A stretch of DNA of 35,101 nucleotides from Dolosicoccus paucivorans. GTDB lineage: Bacteria > Bacillota > Bacilli > Lactobacillales > Aerococcaceae. Positions within the stretch are counted from its first letter, which is position 1. Each line of letters begins with the position of its first letter. Shown here in pieces: positions 15,896-24,163 of the stretch. The notes under the pieces are model-generated. The model did no database searches and had not been told where the DNA came from. It saw only the letters and a list, made by a program, of their open reading frames with translations. The stretch is taken from the NCBI RefSeq assembly GCF_900100125.1, contig NZ_FNEL01000012.1, forward strand, positions 1 to 35,101. The letters run 5' to 3'. The position numbers were made by a program, and so were the translations under genes.

Positions 15896-17386
15896 ATGTC
15901 TAGACCTGATGTTAATTTATTAGATGAATACGGTTTGTTTATTAATGGTGAATTTAAGCCAGCTTCTGATGGTCAAACCCGTACAAGCTACTCCCCAGCC
16001 GACGGGAAAGCCTTAGCGGATTTTGCAGAAGCGACAAAAGAAGACGTCGATGAGGCCGTTAAAGTCGCTCAAGAAGCGTATGTCGATTTCAAGAAATGGA
16101 CAAAACAAGAGCGTGCGCAATTATTACTTAAAATTGCGGATGTGATTGATGCCAATGCGGATCACTTTGCTTTAGTAGAAACAATGGATAATGGAAAGCC
16201 AATTCGCGAAACTTCCGCCATTGACGTACCACAAGCAGCGGATCACTTCCGTTATTTTGCCGGTGTTATTGAAGCAGAAGAAGGAACAGTCAATAAGATT
16301 TCTAATGATGTCATGTCGATTGTTATTCGCGAGCCGATGGGTGTTGTTGGACAAATTATTCCTTGGAACTTCCCGTTCCTTATGGCTGCGTGGAAGATTG
16401 CCCCAGCATTAGCTGCAGGGAACACGATTGTTATTAAGCCTTCAAGTACTACCTCTTTATCTATTTTAGAATTGGCTCGTTTAACTAAAGATATTATTCC
16501 TAAAGGTGTGTTAAATGTCATTACCGGTGGCGGAGGTCGCTCGGGTGAATACATTCTTGATCATCCTGGGTTTGTAAAGTTAGCCTTTACCGGTTCAACC
16601 GAAGTTGGCCGTCGCGTGGCAGAAAAAGCAGCAGAGCGTTTAATTCCTTCCACATTAGAACTCGGTGGAAAGAGTGCGAACATTATTTTTGACGATGCTG
16701 ATTTAGACTTAGCTGTAGACGGTGCTTTATTAGGTATTTTATTTAACCAAGGACAAGTATGTTCCGCTGGTTCACGTATTTTTGTTCAAGAAAATATTTA
16801 TGATACTTTTATTGAACGCTTATCTACTGCTTTTAAGAAAGTTAAAGTAGGTTTACCGTGGGACCCAGAAACACAAATGGGTGCGGTCATTGATAAAGGT
16901 CAATGTAATAAAGTATTAGAGTACGTAGACATTGCTAAAGAAGAAGGAGCGGTTATTCATACTGGAGGCGTCAAAGTCGGAGGGGATCTAGAGGATGGTT
17001 ACTTTATTGAACCCACTCTCGTCACTCAAGTAGATAACAGTATGCGTACTGCTCAAGAGGAAATTTTTGGTCCAATGGCAGTGGTTATTAAGTTTAAAGA
17101 TGAAGATGACGTAGTCAAAATGGCCAATGATTCTGATTATGGACTAGCCGGTGGTGTCTTTACTAAAGACGGAAGCTGTGCGCTACGAGTAGCTAATGCG
17201 TTAGAAACAGGACGAGTGTGGATTAACACTTACGCTAACTTACCAGCAGGTGCACCATTTGGTGGATACAAACAATCAGGAATTGGTCGCGAGACTCACA
17301 AATTAGCACTAGACGCCTACTCACAAGTTAAAAACATTATGATTGACAGTAGTGGACAACCTTCCGGGTTATATGATCTTAAATAA
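15896..17386 (+). CDS. NAD(P)-dependent aldehyde dehydrogenase
   Basis: A 496-residue full-length member of the classical aldehyde dehydrogenase superfamily, which oxidises aldehydes to carboxylic acids in the cytoplasm. The cofactor region W-N-F-P (about 163-166), the general base in L-E-L-G-G-K (Glu255) and the catalytic cysteine in G-Q-V-C-S-A-G (Cys289) are intact. It also has the late E-E-I-F-G-P motif (about 395-400). The substrate cannot be fixed by sequence; acetaldehyde or other short aldehydes are typical for this ALDH type in lactic acid bacteria. It is a single gene with a GGAGA ribosome binding site and its own terminator. Confidence 0.93.
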   Translation: MSRPDVNLLDEYGLFINGEFKPASDGQTRTSYSPADGKALADFAEATKEDVDEAVKVAQEAYVDFKKWTKQERAQLLLKIADVIDANADHFALVETMDNGKPIRETSAIDVPQAADHFRYFAGVIEAEEGTVNKISNDVMSIVIREPMGVVGQIIPWNFPFLMAAWKIAPALAAGNTIVIKPSSTTSLSILELARLTKDIIPKGVLNVITGGGGRSGEYILDHPGFVKLAFTGSTEVGRRVAEKAAERLIPSTLELGGKSANIIFDDADLDLAVDGALLGILFNQGQVCSAGSRIFVQENIYDTFIERLSTAFKKVKVGLPWDPETQMGAVIDKGQCNKVLEYVDIAKEEGAVIHTGGVKVGGDLEDGYFIEPTLVTQVDNSMRTAQEEIFGPMAVVIKFKDEDDVVKMANDSDYGLAGGVFTKDGSCALRVANALETGRVWINTYANLPAGAPFGGYKQSGIGRETHKLALDAYSQVKNIMIDSSGQPSGLYDLK

Positions 17387-17396
17387 TCAATAAGTA

Positions 17397-17434
17397 AACG
17401 CCTCCCATTCGCTTAAGAATGTAGGAGGCGTTTT
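17397..17434 (+). terminator. Terminator of the aldehyde dehydrogenase gene
   Basis: AACGCCTCC (17397-17405) pairs with GGAGGCGTT (17424-17432), with a further CATTC/GAATG pairing inside, followed by T residues. Confidence 0.8.
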
Positions 17435-17609
17435 GTTATTTCAGGATGAATCCACTAGGTGTTAGTTCATAGACTTGATGACAAACTTGTTGCAAGTTGA
17501 TTTAAAGTTAGCCGTTCAACTTAAAATGAGTATTTTTTTAGAAAACAAACTCGCTTAATATCACTAGCCTTAAGGAAAGATTACAATATTTTAATTTGTG
17601 AAAAAATTA
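17435..17609. other. AT-rich intergenic spacer before the surface-protein promoter
   Basis: No coding capacity is seen. A weak inverted repeat, AAGTTGA with TCAACTT (about 17496-17523), precedes a T run near 17533-17539 and might act as a second weak terminator. Confidence 0.4.
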
Positions 17610-17638
17610 TTGATATATGAATGAAAGCGTTATATACT
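17610..17638 (+). promoter_or_regulatory. Promoter of the surface-protein gene with overlapping cre site
   Basis: TTGATA (17610-17615), 17 bases, TATACT (17633-17638). TGAAAGCGTTATAT (17622-17635) fits the CcpA cre consensus TGWAANCGNTNWCA at all but about one key position and covers the -10, which would give carbon catabolite repression. Confidence 0.6.
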
Positions 17639-17796
17639 ACTTTCACTGAAAAATGATTTGAATATCCATATGAAATAGTAATACGCAATTTACAACAAAT
17701 AATGGGGAGAGTTGTAAGATGAAAAAGTATATTGTAATCGCTGCGACTGCTTTATCTTTGAGTACTTTATTGGGGAACAAAGTAGAAGCCGATAGC

Positions 17797-18192
17797 GTTC
17801 CTTACAAACTAAAAGGCCAGCAAAACGCGCAAGAAGTAACGGTTCAACCTTTTAAAGTAGGAGATCAAAGTATTAATATTTCCCTTGATCCTTATGAATA
17901 TGTTTACGCGACGATTAAAGGTAAAGATGGAAAGACCGAAAAAGTTAAAGTAGAGCATAAATTTATGTGCACGGACCCTAATTATAATCCAATGTATCCT
18001 AATACATGTAACGGTAGAAGTTGGATGATGGATGGGCACCGGGCAGGTGAAGACGGTCAGTATACCCTTCAATTACCTAGAGCGCTAGAAGAAGGGGATG
18101 AGCTAATTTTATCCTTTGCTACAGACGGTAATTTAATTTATGGTCGAGCGACTTATGAAGATGAAAAGACGCAACAGAATCGTTTAACGAAA
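17797..18192 (+). repeat. Surface-protein module A, copy 1
   Basis: Encodes about 130 residues that recur at 18748-19146. Best conserved parts are P-Y-E-Y-V-Y-A, K-F-M-C-T-D-P-N-Y-N-P-M-Y-P, G-R-S-W-x-M-D-G-H-R-A-G and Y-G-R-A-x-Y-E-D. Two cysteines about 14 residues apart may form a disulfide. Domain not recognised. Confidence 0.8.
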
Positions 18193-18747
18193 GAAGAGAC
18201 TCCCTTAAACGCGATCATTCCTAAAACGAAAGAAGACGAATCAGAAAAGCCGGAAGGTTATGTCACAATTAAGTTCAGTGCGGGAAGTTCTAATCAAGAT
18301 GTTTTAGAAGGAACGCAGATCTTTTATGTCGATCCGAATCAAGAGATTACTTTAAAAGACATCGCTCCAGCGATTAAAACGCAGGTAGGGTTTGAAGCTA
18401 TTGAGTGGGACGTTGCGATCCAAAAGCCCCAACGATTTGATAAGGATAGAGTGATCCAAGTCGTTTATGAAGAACTGGCTGATATTTATCAAGAAGAAAA
18501 GCCGGGTTATATTCCCGTTGAGTTTAGGCAGGGTGAATTTGGTGAGCTAGAAGGAATTCAACGATTTTGGATAAAACCTGGCGTTGATATCCAATTGGTC
18601 AGCCCTCGTGTCAAAAACGTATTAGGCTATACATTTAAAGAGTGGGATAAGTCAACAACCATTCATTTAAATGAAGGAGACAGTCCTTATATTATTACAG
18701 CGCAATATGAAAAGGAAAGTGAGACTAAGCCTGAACAAGAAGGAGCT

Positions 18748-19146
18748 ATTTCTTATGTTTTGAAAAATCAACAAAATACACAAGGAGTCAGCGTTAAATC
18801 GTTTAGTGTAGGGGACAAAGAAATTATTATTCAATTGGAACCTTACGAATATGTATATGCTTCTATTAAGTCCAAAGATGGAAAAAGTAGTCGTGTTCCC
18901 GTTAAAGATAAATTTATGTGTACAGACCCGAATTATAATCCAATGTATCCAACTCAATGTGATAATGGAAGAAGTTGGGTCATGGATGGTCATCGTGCCG
19001 GGTCTGACGGGCGATATGTTCTAGTACTACCTAAAGAATTAGAAGAAGGCGAAGAACTTATTTTAGCCTTTGCTTCAGAAGAGGGCTTTACCTATGGACG
19101 TGCTGTCTATGAGGACGCTAAAACACAAAAAGAACGTTTAGCTAAT
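18748..19146 (+). repeat. Surface-protein module A, copy 2
   Basis: Second copy of the module at 17797-18192. Divergence is spread evenly, with the cysteine-containing loop unchanged, suggesting an old duplication under selection. Confidence 0.8.
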
Positions 19147-20613
19147 GACGAGATAAAACCTGAAGTGCCTGAGCCTCCGAAAGAGTCAAAAGAACCAGAA
19201 GTTTCTCAAGAAAAGCCAGAGAATCCTGGAAGCCCAGAAGTTCCAGAGGAACCAAAAGATCCTGAAAAATCGGAGGAATCCAAGGAACCAGAATCATCTG
19301 AAGAATTAAAAGAGCCTGAAAATTCTCAAGAAAAACCAGAAGAGCCTGAAACATCAGAAGAGTCAAAAGAACCAGAAGTTTCTCAAGAAGAACCTGAAAA
19401 TCCTGAGGAGCCGAATGAGCCTGAAGTATCTGAATCTCCAGAGAGTCCAGAAAGTTCTCAAGAAATACCAGAGGAATCTCAAACTCCTGAATTATCAAAA
19501 GAATCAGAAAGCTCTGAGCCTTCAGAACAACCAGAAGTTCCTGAAGAACCCAAAGAACCCGAAAAGGCTGAGGAACCCAAGAATCCAGAAACATCTCCGA
19601 CTCCGGAAGTTTCGAATGAGCCAGAATCGTTGAAAGAATCAGAATCTTCCGACATTTCGGAAAACCAGAAACGTCAGAAGAACCAAAAGAACCAGAGAAA
19701 GCTGAGGAATCCAAAGAGTCAGAAAATTCTGAAACTCCAGAGCGACCTGAAGCGTCAGAAGAATCAGAATCTTCTGAAATTTCGGAAAAACCAGAAGAAC
19801 CTGAAACGTCAGAAGAACCAAAAGAACCAGAGAAAACTGAGGACTCCAAAGCGTCAGAAAACCCTGAATCCCCAGAGAGTTCAGAAACATCTGAAAAGCC
19901 TGAGGAATCAAACGAATCAGAAAGTTCAGAAGTGTCAGAAGAGCCAAAAGAACCCGAAGGTTCTGAGAATACCCAGAAGCCTGAAACTTCAGATAACCTA
20001 GAAAATCCTGAAGAATCGCAAGTTCCTGAGAGTTCAAAAGAGCCAGAAAGTTCAGAAGAGTCTAAAGATTCAGAAAATTCTGGCTCTCCAGAGCGACCTG
20101 AAGTGTCAGAAGAGTCTAAAGAACCAGAAGTATCTGAAATTCCAGAAATCCCTCAAGAACCAGAAACATCACCTGTGCCCGAAGAACCAAAAGAACCCGA
20201 AGCCTCTGAAAAACCAAAAGTATCAAGAGAACCACAAATAATCGTCCCACGAAAAGAGATAGAGATGCCTAGACGATTAATCGAAATTGAAACACCACAT
20301 GAAGAAGTAGTTATACCAAGACTTCAACCTCAGACTCAGGATTTGGTATCTTCTGAAGCGGATCGACGCGATTTTTCAAAACGTGATCAAGACAAAGAAA
20401 GTTTAGATGAATCAAGTAGCATTACTAAAGATAAAAAAGATGAATCAAAATAAGTAGCTCAAAATGCTCGTACAGATAACTCATCCACAGAACAAGATTC
20501 AGAAGATAGTAAAATGATTTACTTAAGTGGGATGTCAATTATTTTAGGAATCATGCTATTTATAGGAAAAAACGAAGAGATAGCAAAAATCATTAATTCT
20601 TTCGAAAATATAT

Positions 20614-20642
20614 TTGCATTCATCCATCAATTCACGTATAAT
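20614..20642 (+). promoter_or_regulatory. rpsB promoter
   Basis: TTGCAT (20614-20619), 17 bases, TATAAT (20637-20642): a strong housekeeping promoter. The -35 lies just after the end of the surface-protein gene. Confidence 0.75.
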
Positions 20643-20648
20643 AGTTTG

Positions 20649-20740
20649 TGGCTGTAAAAAGCCAAATCACACGGTTGTCGATAAGTATTAAGGTGCTTTT
20701 GATTAAGTCTAATACTTAAAGGACACAGCCGGAGGAAAAA
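20649..20740 (+). ncRNA. Structured 5' leader of rpsB, probable S2 autoregulatory element
   Basis: About 115 untranslated bases precede rpsB. GGCTGT (20650-20655) can pair with ACAGCC (20725-20730), enclosing a hairpin AAGTATTA (20683-20690) / TAATACTT (20710-20717). A competing small stem TGGCT/AGCCA (20649-20664) shares the same bases. Ribosomal protein leaders of this design commonly bind their own product; S2 binding is inferred. Confidence 0.5.
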
Positions 20741-20764
20741 AACCAAATGGAGGTATAGAAAAAC

Positions 20765-21532
20765 ATGGCAGTTATTTCTATGAAACAATTATTAGAAGCA
20801 GGTGTCCACTTCGGTCACCAAACACGTCGTTGGGATCCAAAGATGAAGAAATATATCTTTACAGAGCGTAACGGTATTTACATCATCGACTTACAACAAA
20901 CAGTTAAGTTAGTAGATCAAGCATATGAATTTATGCGCGAAAAAGCTCAAGACAATGGTGTTGTATTATTTGTTGGTACTAAGAAACAAGCACAACAATC
21001 TATTGAAGAGCAAGCAAAACGTGCAGGTGCATACTACATTAACCATCGTTGGTTAGGTGGATTATTAACTAACTGGAAAACAATTCAAGGACGTATTAGC
21101 CGTCTAAAAGAATTAGAAGCAATGCATGAAGATGGAACATTTGACGTGTTACCAAAACATGAAGTACAACAATTAATGAAAGAAGAAGACCGTTTAGAGA
21201 AATTCTTAGGTGGTATTAAAGATATGCCAGGTCTTCCAGATGTTATTTACGTTGTTGACCCACGTAAAGAAGAAATCGCTGTTAACGAAGCGAAGAAATT
21301 AAACATCCCAGTGGTTGCGATGGTTGATACAAACTGTGATCCAGATCCAATCGACTACGTTATCCCATCAAACGATGATGCGATTCGTGCAATCAAATTA
21401 ATTACAACAACAATGGCAGATGCGATTATCGAAGCAAACCAAGGGGCAACTCAAGGTGACGAAGAAGCATCTTCAGACCAAGAATTCTTCGACAACTTAT
21501 TCGAAACAAACGACGAAGAAGACGCTGAATAA
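20765..21532 (+). CDS. rpsB: 30S ribosomal protein S2
   Basis: A 255-residue S2 protein of the small ribosomal subunit. The family start [23 protein letters not shown] and the later [14 protein letters not shown] and V-D-T-N-C-D-P are all intact. The acidic C-terminal tail (..ETNDEEDAE) is typical of Lactobacillales. A GGAGG ribosome site precedes the ATG. It heads the rpsB-tsf unit; a hairpin lies between the two genes. Codons are strongly biased, as expected for a highly expressed gene. Confidence 0.98.
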   Translation: MAVISMKQLLEAGVHFGHQTRRWDPKMKKYIFTERNGIYIIDLQQTVKLVDQAYEFMREKAQDNGVVLFVGTKKQAQQSIEEQAKRAGAYYINHRWLGGLLTNWKTIQGRISRLKELEAMHEDGTFDVLPKHEVQQLMKEEDRLEKFLGGIKDMPGLPDVIYVVDPRKEEIAVNEAKKLNIPVVAMVDTNCDPDPIDYVIPSNDDAIRAIKLITTTMADAIIEANQGATQGDEEASSDQEFFDNLFETNDEEDAE

Positions 21533-21559
21533 GATAACATCCAATAAAGATTAAAGAAT

Positions 21560-21624
21560 GCTGGCTTAATTCAGGAAGATAACCATAGGCTCTTAAGCTT
21601 AGGACCTGTGTTAAGTCAGCTTTT
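21560..21624 (+). promoter_or_regulatory. rpsB-tsf intergenic hairpin (partial terminator or tsf leader)
   Basis: GCTGGCTTAA (21560-21569) pairs with TTAAGTCAGC (21611-21620), with an inner CAGG/CCTG pairing, followed by TTTTGTT. The weak T tail fits partial termination that sets the S2 to EF-Ts ratio. Confidence 0.55.
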
Positions 21625-21660
21625 GTTAAATATTCATCAAATCAAGGAGGAATTTCAATC

Positions 21661-22542
21661 ATGGCAAAAATTTCTGCAAAATTAGTTAAAGAATTACGTG
21701 ATATGACAGGTGTAGGTATGATGGACGCTAAGCGTGCATTAGAGCATGTAGAAGGTGACATCGACCGTGCAGTAGACCACCTACGTGAAAAAGGTCTAGC
21801 TTCTGCAGCTAAAAAAGCTGACCGTATTGCAGCTGAAGGAATTACTGCAAGCTACGCAGATGGTAACACAGCAGCAATCATTGAGTTAAACTCAGAAACA
21901 GACTTCGTTGCTAAAAACGAGCAATTCCAAACATTAGCAAAAAACATTGCTAAAGTTGTTGCTGAAAACAAACCTGCATCAATGGAAGAAGCAATGGCAT
22001 TAGAAATTGATGGTCAAACAGTAGAGCACGCAATTGCTGACGCAATTAACGTTATCGGTGAGAACATTTCATTCCGTCGTTTCGAAATCTTAACTAAAGA
22101 AGATGGTGACGCATTTGGTGAGTACGTTCATATGGGCGGACGCATCGGTGTTGTAACAGTCATTGAAGGTTCAACAGACGAAGAAGTTGCTCGTGACGTT
22201 GCAATGCACGTTGCTGCAATTAACCCTCAATACGTTCACCGTGACCAAGTTCCAGCAGACGTGATTGAGCACGAAAAATCAATCCAAACTGAAAAAGCAT
22301 TAAACGAAGGTAAACCAGAAAATATCGTTGAGAAAATGATCACTGGTCGTATGAACCGTTTCTTAGCAGAAATGAGCTTAACAGAGCAACCATTCGTTAA
22401 AGATCCAGACGTTACAGTCGCTAAATACGTTGAAAACGTAGGCGGAAACGTTAAAGAATTCGTACGTTTCGAAGTTGGTGAAGGTATGGAGCGTCGTGAA
22501 GAAGACTTTGCAGCAGAAGTTGCAAAAGAAATGCGTAAATAA
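21661..22542 (+). CDS. tsf: Translation elongation factor Ts
   Basis: A 293-residue guanine-nucleotide exchange factor that regenerates EF-Tu-GTP. The N-terminal UBA-like domain carries the hallmark L-R-x-M-T-G-V-G-M-M-D-A-K-R-A-L, and the core carries S-E-T-D-F-V-A-K-N (about 78-86), the EF-Tu contact motif. Length is normal. It follows rpsB after a 128-base spacer with an AAGGAGG ribosome site, and is closed by a strong terminator. Confidence 0.98.
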   Translation: MAKISAKLVKELRDMTGVGMMDAKRALEHVEGDIDRAVDHLREKGLASAAKKADRIAAEGITASYADGNTAAIIELNSETDFVAKNEQFQTLAKNIAKVVAENKPASMEEAMALEIDGQTVEHAIADAINVIGENISFRRFEILTKEDGDAFGEYVHMGGRIGVVTVIEGSTDEEVARDVAMHVAAINPQYVHRDQVPADVIEHEKSIQTEKALNEGKPENIVEKMITGRMNRFLAEMSLTEQPFVKDPDVTVAKYVENVGGNVKEFVRFEVGEGMERREEDFAAEVAKEMRK

Positions 22543-22550
22543 TTTAACTT

Positions 22551-22579
22551 AATCCCCAATGAAAGTTGGGGATTTTTTT
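22551..22579 (+). terminator. tsf terminator
   Basis: AATCCCCAA (22551-22559) and TTGGGGATT (22566-22574) form a perfect 9-bp stem followed by seven Ts. Confidence 0.9.
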
Positions 22580-22617
22580 AAAGAGTATTATTATAATTGA
22601 ATGGAGGACTAAGTTTA

Positions 22618-23343
22618 ATGCAACAACCAAAATTTAAACGAGTCATCCTTAAATTAAGTGGCGAAGCCATGGCCGGAGACAAAGGGTATGGCATTGATCC
22701 ACAAACAATTCAAGGAATGGTTCACGAAATTAAAGAAATTACTGATCTGGGCGTCGAAGTCGCGATTGTTGTCGGTGGCGGCAATATTTGGCGTGGTCAT
22801 ATCGGTGAAGAAATGGGTATGGAACGTGCTCAAGCAGACTATATGGGAATGCTTGCGACTGTTATGAATGCTTTAGCACTACAAGATGTGTTAGAAAATA
22901 ATGGCGTTGAAAGCCGTGTTCAAACAGCGTTAGATATGCGTCAAGTGGCAGAACAATACATTCGCCGTAAAGCGATTCGTCACCTTGAAAAGGGGCGTGT
23001 TGTTATTTTCGCAGCTGGTACAGGGAACCCGTATTTCTCAACGGATACAAACGCTGCTTTACGTGCAGCCGAAATTAATGCCGATGTTATTTTAATGGCT
23101 AAAAACAACGTAGACGGTGTTTATGATTCAGACCCTCGTCATAATAAAGACGCGGTTATGTTTGACAGCTTAAGTCATTTAGATGTAATTGCTAAAGGAC
23201 TAAAAGTAATGGATTCAACTGCAAGTTCATTAAGTATGGATAACGATATTCCACTGATTGTCTTTAATATGAACAAACCAGGTAATATTCGTCGAGTTGT
23301 TTTAGGTGAAGAAATCGGAACAACCATTCAAAATAAAGAATAA
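22618..23343 (+). CDS. pyrH: Uridylate kinase (UMP kinase)
   Basis: Phosphorylates UMP to UDP in pyrimidine synthesis; a hexamer of the amino-acid-kinase fold. Motifs are [11 protein letters not shown] (near residues 7-17), the G-G-G-N-I-W-R-G nucleotide loop (about 53-60) and [11 protein letters not shown]. The start chosen is ATG 22618, giving 241 residues; an in-frame TTG at 22597 is rejected because the GGAGG ribosome site (22603-22607) would then lie inside the gene. A TATAAT at 22592-22597 suggests its own promoter. In Lactobacillales pyrH is regularly followed by frr, as here. Confidence 0.95.
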   Translation: MQQPKFKRVILKLSGEAMAGDKGYGIDPQTIQGMVHEIKEITDLGVEVAIVVGGGNIWRGHIGEEMGMERAQADYMGMLATVMNALALQDVLENNGVESRVQTALDMRQVAEQYIRRKAIRHLEKGRVVIFAAGTGNPYFSTDTNAALRAAEINADVILMAKNNVDGVYDSDPRHNKDAVMFDSLSHLDVIAKGLKVMDSTASSLSMDNDIPLIVFNMNKPGNIRRVVLGEEIGTTIQNKE

Positions 23344-23361
23344 TCGAGTAAATTTGTTTAA

Positions 23362-23385
23362 TAGCGCTTACTTTTAAAAGCGCTA
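23362..23385. repeat. Perfect hairpin between pyrH and frr
   Basis: TAGCGCTT (23362-23369) and AAGCGCTA (23378-23385) form an 8-bp stem without a T tail. It lies just upstream of the frr -10, so it may be an operator or a weak read-through attenuator. Confidence 0.5.
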
Positions 23386-23387
23386 GA

Positions 23388-23396
23388 TGATATAAT
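23388..23396 (+). promoter_or_regulatory. Extended -10 promoter for frr
   Basis: TGATATAAT (23388-23396) is a perfect extended -10; the -35 region is poor, as tolerated by this promoter type. Confidence 0.5.
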
Positions 23397-23436
23397 ATAG
23401 CTATTAAGCTGTTTATTCTTAGGAGGATTATATTTT

Positions 23437-23994
23437 ATGGCAAATGCAGTATTAAATGATACGCGTCAACGTATGAGAAAGTCGATCGAATCTTTCCAAC
23501 GTGAATTAGGAACGATCCGTGCTGGGGTAGCAAACGCAAGTATTTTAGACCGCGTTGAAGTGCTTTATTACGGAGCTCCAACGCCACTAAACCAACTAGC
23601 AAGTATTACCATTCCTGAAGCGCGTATGTTATTAATTTCGCCTTATGATAAAGGAAGTTTAGGCGATATCGAAAAAGCAATCTTAAAAAGCGACGTTGGA
23701 ATTACACCAAACAATGACGGTGAAGTCATCCGTTTAGTGATTCCAGCCTTAACGCAAGATCGTCGCCGCGAATTAACAAAAATCGTTGGTGCAGAGCAAG
23801 AAAACGCAAAAGTAGCAGTTCGTAACATTCGTCGTGATGCGATTAACGCCGTTAAAAAAGAAGAAAAAGACGGCAACATTAGTGAAGATGAATTACGTCA
23901 ATTAGAAAAAGATATTCAAGCAATTACAGATGAATCAGTTAAAGAAATTGACGAATTATCAAAAGCAAAAGAATCAGAAATCTTAAATGATTAA
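23437..23994 (+). CDS. frr: Ribosome recycling factor
   Basis: A 185-residue factor that, with EF-G, splits ribosomes after termination. Both typical parts are present: the N-terminal helix with [11 protein letters not shown] (about 29-39) and the C-terminal [17 protein letters not shown] and helical E/K-rich tail. AGGAGG lies upstream of the ATG. It is followed by a terminator and then by the Fic gene instead of the usual uppS. Confidence 0.98.
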   Translation: MANAVLNDTRQRMRKSIESFQRELGTIRAGVANASILDRVEVLYYGAPTPLNQLASITIPEARMLLISPYDKGSLGDIEKAILKSDVGITPNNDGEVIRLVIPALTQDRRRELTKIVGAEQENAKVAVRNIRRDAINAVKKEEKDGNISEDELRQLEKDIQAITDESVKEIDELSKAKESEILND

Positions 23995-24005
23995 TCTCTT
24001 TAGAA

Positions 24006-24030
24006 AGTCGGCTACTTAGCCGGCTTTTTT
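24006..24030 (+). terminator. frr terminator
   Basis: AGTCGGCT (24006-24013) pairs with AGCCGGCT (24018-24025), with one G-U, followed by six Ts. Confidence 0.85.
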
Positions 24031-24075
24031 AATTTGTTCATTCCCAAATAACGTTCATTAATATAAAAAACAAAG

Positions 24076-24110
24076 AAAAGTGAATTATGATAGATTCATA
24101 GTTCACTTTT
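24076..24110. repeat. Long interrupted palindrome upstream of the Fic gene
   Basis: AAAAGTGAA-T-TATGA (24076-24090) mirrors TCATA-G-TTCACTTTT (24096-24110) around TAGAT. With A-rich flanks and T-rich ends it can act as a bidirectional terminator, or as an operator just upstream of the Fic promoter. Confidence 0.55.
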
Positions 24111-24132
24111 TCGTTAAAATGAATTAATGGAG

Positions 24133-24141
24133 TGATATACT
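24133..24141 (+). promoter_or_regulatory. Extended -10 promoter for the Fic gene
   Basis: TGATATACT (24133-24141) is an extended -10 located 22 bases before the start codon. Confidence 0.45.
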
Positions 24142-24163
24142 TAGTAAAAAGAGGAGGAGAGAT

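Larger units (their letters stand above)
17719..20596 (+). pseudogene. Large secreted P/E/S-rich surface protein, disrupted by frameshift and stop
   Basis: A secreted cell-surface protein with adhesin-like design. It has a signal peptide (1-25, ending V-E-A-D), module A1 (27-158), two beta-type repeats resembling InlB-B/SHIRT repeats (about 180-253 and 263-335, each ending in a W-D core), module A2 (344-476), then a long Pro/Glu/Ser stalk. A1 and A2 are clear duplicates sharing K-F-M-C-T-D-P-N-Y-N-P-M-Y-P and a second Cys. The stalk runs to about 19660, where the frame is lost: GAAAACC at 19661-19666 has one A fewer than the matching repeat at about 19789, and the stalk continues in the next frame to a stop at 20451-20453. 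Beyond that stop the same frame encodes a membrane segment (MIYLSGMSIILGIMLFIG). One added A in the run 20567-20572 restores a K-K-R-R-D-S-K-N-H tail ending at 20596. The unshifted frame runs to 20001. No LPxTG is visible. Confidence 0.75.

Noticed and set aside
19142-19849. Long open frame of 235 residues on the minus strand within the surface-protein stalk
   Set aside because: It arises from the repetitive GAA/CCA/TCA codons of the stalk, which contain no stops when read backwards; it has no ribosome site and only low-complexity S/F/L content.
19147-20240. CRISPR-like or satellite repeat array
   Set aside because: The repetition is short P/E/S coding repeats of irregular length within a protein stalk, with no constant repeat-spacer pattern.
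20454-20530. LPxTG sortase motif ahead of the surface-protein membrane segment
   Set aside because: No LPxTG or close variant was found in the reading frame. HPQNK in another frame and LQPQTQ some 200 bases upstream are not convincing, so sortase anchoring is not claimed.
22597-22617. TTG start giving pyrH seven extra residues
   Set aside because: The GGAGG ribosome site falls inside this extension, and the ATG at 22618 fits both spacing and the family N-terminus.
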